Positions 62,761 through 64,000 of a stretch of 64,000 nt of DNA are shown here, piece after piece. Positions within the stretch are counted from its first letter, which is position 1; every line of letters starts with the position of its first letter. The notes below the pieces were generated by a model. That model was not told where the DNA came from, did not search any database, and saw only the letters and a list, made by a program, of their open reading frames with translations. The stretch comes from Eudromia elegans. Lineage: Eukaryota; Chordata; Aves; Tinamiformes; Tinamidae. Where the stretch lies: contig PTEX01000145.1 in the NCBI GenBank assembly GCA_003342815.1, positions 248,154-312,153 on the forward strand, given 5' to 3'. The position numbers and the translations under genes were made by a program.

Positions 62761-63402
62761 AAACAAAAATTAAACATGTGATTTGGTACCATTTTGTCAA
62801 AAACTTGTCCTTGATCAATATATTTCTCACTTATGTCTCTCCCCTGGCAATAGCTCCCAGTTCAGACCTCATGAACACACAAATATCTCTCAGAGCTTAA
62901 TAAGTCCTAGAATTTTAGTCTCTAAGGACTTTAGAATGATTCATTATTCTTTTCCATAACCACCTACTCAGCACCCTGAGGTAAGCTGTTGATATGTCTA
63001 ATATCATACACGGAGGCAGTGTCAAAACTAGGATTCAAATTGTTTCTCGGTCAGATTTTTGATCCCTTCAGGCAGAAAGATTGGCAGTCTCAAAGACAGT
63101 TACTTGAAGTGACCATATCTGCACTGGTTACTCAGGAAAAGTGATTGCTGTAAGCATCCTACCAGATTTAGATGAAGAGCTGAGCAGCCCTAATGGGATT
63201 AGTGGTAGCCCACAGCTACCTGGCACTGCATGTAAAGTGGAGTGGATTTATTGTCATATTGCAAAATATAGATGGATACAATTCCTGTGCTGTCTTTTAA
63301 TATCTTGCTCTGGTGTTCTTTTCTGAGGAGCCCATCAAGGCCAAGCACCCTTGACAGTTTAGTTCCGAACTAGACGTGACAATATAGCAGCTCTGCAGGT
63401 TG
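62761..63402. other. Noncoding DNA with a possible MIR-like remnant
   Basis: The remnant at 62945-63060 is listed separately. A 61-codon plus frame (63141-63326) has no recognised motif. The remainder is unique sequence of mixed composition. Confidence 0.6.
62945..63060 (+). repeat. Possible MIR-type SINE remnant
   Basis: The order ATCATACACGGAGGCAGTGT, then CAAAACTAGGATTCAAATTG resembles the MIR phrase 'gtcacacagctagtaagtggcagagctgggattcgaaccc'. CACCCTGAGGTAAGC could correspond to its 'gaggaaactgaggc' region. The match is loose and could be accidental. MIRs are ancient amniote/mammal-type SINEs and occur in birds at low copy number. Confidence 0.35.
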
Positions 63403-63685
63403 TCACAGAATCACAGAATGGTTGAGGTTGGAAGTGACCTCTAGAGATCATCTAGTCCAACCCCGCCCTGCTCCAGCAGGGACACCTAGAGCACGTGGCA
63501 TAGGGTGGCATCCAGGCAGGTTTGAAGATCTCCAGAAAAGGAGACTCCACAACCTCTCTGGGCAGCTTGTTCCAGGGCTCTGTCATCCTCACAGGAAATA
63601 AATTCTTCCTCACGTGGAGATGGAACTTCCTGTGTTCCAATTTCTAACCATTATCCCTTAGGCTGTCACTGACCACTACCTAAGC
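63403..63685 (-). mobile_element. CR1 LINE 3' fragment, inverted
   Basis: It starts with the inverted tail TCACAGAATCACAGAATGG at 63403. Landmarks follow in order: GTGACCTCTAGAGATCATC, CCTGCTCCAGCAGGGACAC, GGTGGCATCCAGGCAGGTTT, CTCCACAACCTCTCTGGGCA and GAGATGGAACTTCCTGTGTT. It fades out after TGTCACTGACCACTACC near 63682. It is about 280 bases and closely similar to the copy at 42770, including the ~140 bases that copy has lost. It is 5'-truncated, as usual. No target-site duplication is evident. Confidence 0.94.
63452..63640 (-). pseudogene. C-terminal CR1 ORF2 remnant with frameshift
   Basis: On the minus strand the frame encodes FHLHVRKNLFPVRMTEPWNK, then LPREVVESPFLEIF, the same C-terminal ORF2 segment as at 23669-23941. 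After 'LEIFK' the reading departs from that of the 23669 copy. The AGGTTTGAAG stretch near 63518-63527 appears to lack one base relative to the other copies, so the true CR1 end is out of frame and the open frame runs on spuriously. The reverse-transcriptase core is absent. It is a dead remnant. Confidence 0.85.
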
Positions 63686-64000
63686 TCAGAGATTGGACAG
63701 ACCATAGAGCGTGTAAATTTTGTGCATGATTGCACTCACCCATGCAGTGCAGTTGAGACATAACCAACACCACCACAAATACAGATCGCTATAACAGACT
63801 TTTGTGCCAGACCTGTATTTGATTACTTTTACATGTACTATAGCAGTAGATACCAACCTACAAACTTATCTGCATCATAGATAAGGCTTGGAATAGAAGA
63901 TTAGCCTGTTTTTTTTGTTGGGAGACCAGTACTTTTGTTTAGTCAATAGAAAATTTTTTTCCTGTATTTCTTCTTCAGTTTTACCTGTTTTCTCCTTCTG
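63686..64000. other. Noncoding flank after the last CR1
   Basis: About 315 bases of unique sequence. I see no exon, repeat or RNA gene in it. Confidence 0.7.

Noticed and set aside
1-64000. Search for CRISPR arrays, operons, phage or plasmid features
   Set aside because: No regularly spaced repeats, no dense coding and no ribosome-binding-site-led frames. The avian CR1 content makes a prokaryotic or plasmid origin untenable.

Overview
The window reads as vertebrate nuclear DNA, almost certainly from a bird. The main evidence is at least eight 5'-truncated CR1 retroposon fragments. Several carry the 8-base-periodic 3' tail typical of avian CR1 (ATTCTGTG-type units, seen as TCACAGAATCACAGAAT when inverted) and lack a poly-A tail. 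The background is about two-thirds A+T by eye, CpG-poor, and contains many short homopolymers, short tandem duplications and very old interspersed-repeat remnants. There is no operon structure, dense coding or other prokaryotic organisation. CR1 subfamily and bird lineage cannot be fixed without a repeat library.

I recognise no host protein-coding exon, tRNA, rRNA or snRNA. The longest open frames (about 105-125 codons) are what AT-rich noncoding DNA of this length gives by chance. The one exception is the open frame ending at 23941, whose last ~90 codons are the C-terminal end of CR1 ORF2 (the reverse-transcriptase polyprotein). The window is therefore best described as intergenic DNA or the interior of a very large intron; the sequence alone does not say which.

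Layout: 1-4159 unique AT-rich DNA with a polypyrimidine tract at 2331; 4160-4846 an old inverted CR1; 4847-15000 AT-rich DNA with scattered ancient repeat remnants and a TG/TA-rich patch near 9.0 kb; 15000-20785 further remnants plus a questionable, very decayed reverse-transcriptase-like patch near 16.55-16.95 kb; 21321-21415 a short inverted CR1; 23669-24021 the best-preserved forward CR1; 24022-41299 featureless apart from simple repeats, a TATA/POU-like motif pair near 25.2 kb and a CpG-enriched 300-base patch at 36.9-37.2 kb; 41300-43100 two inverted CR1s, the second with a clean internal deletion; 47876-48132 a forward CR1 of another type; 48133-62500 AT-rich DNA with a slightly more complex patch at 55.3-55.6 kb; 62522-62760 a local duplication flanking a CR1 tail; 63403-63685 a young-looking inverted CR1.

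The recognisable features do not form a working system. The window mainly records retroposon insertion and decay. I found no convincing evidence of an undescribed biological system. The most checkable leads are the CpG-enriched patch, the TATA/POU motif pair and the 62.5 kb local duplication.
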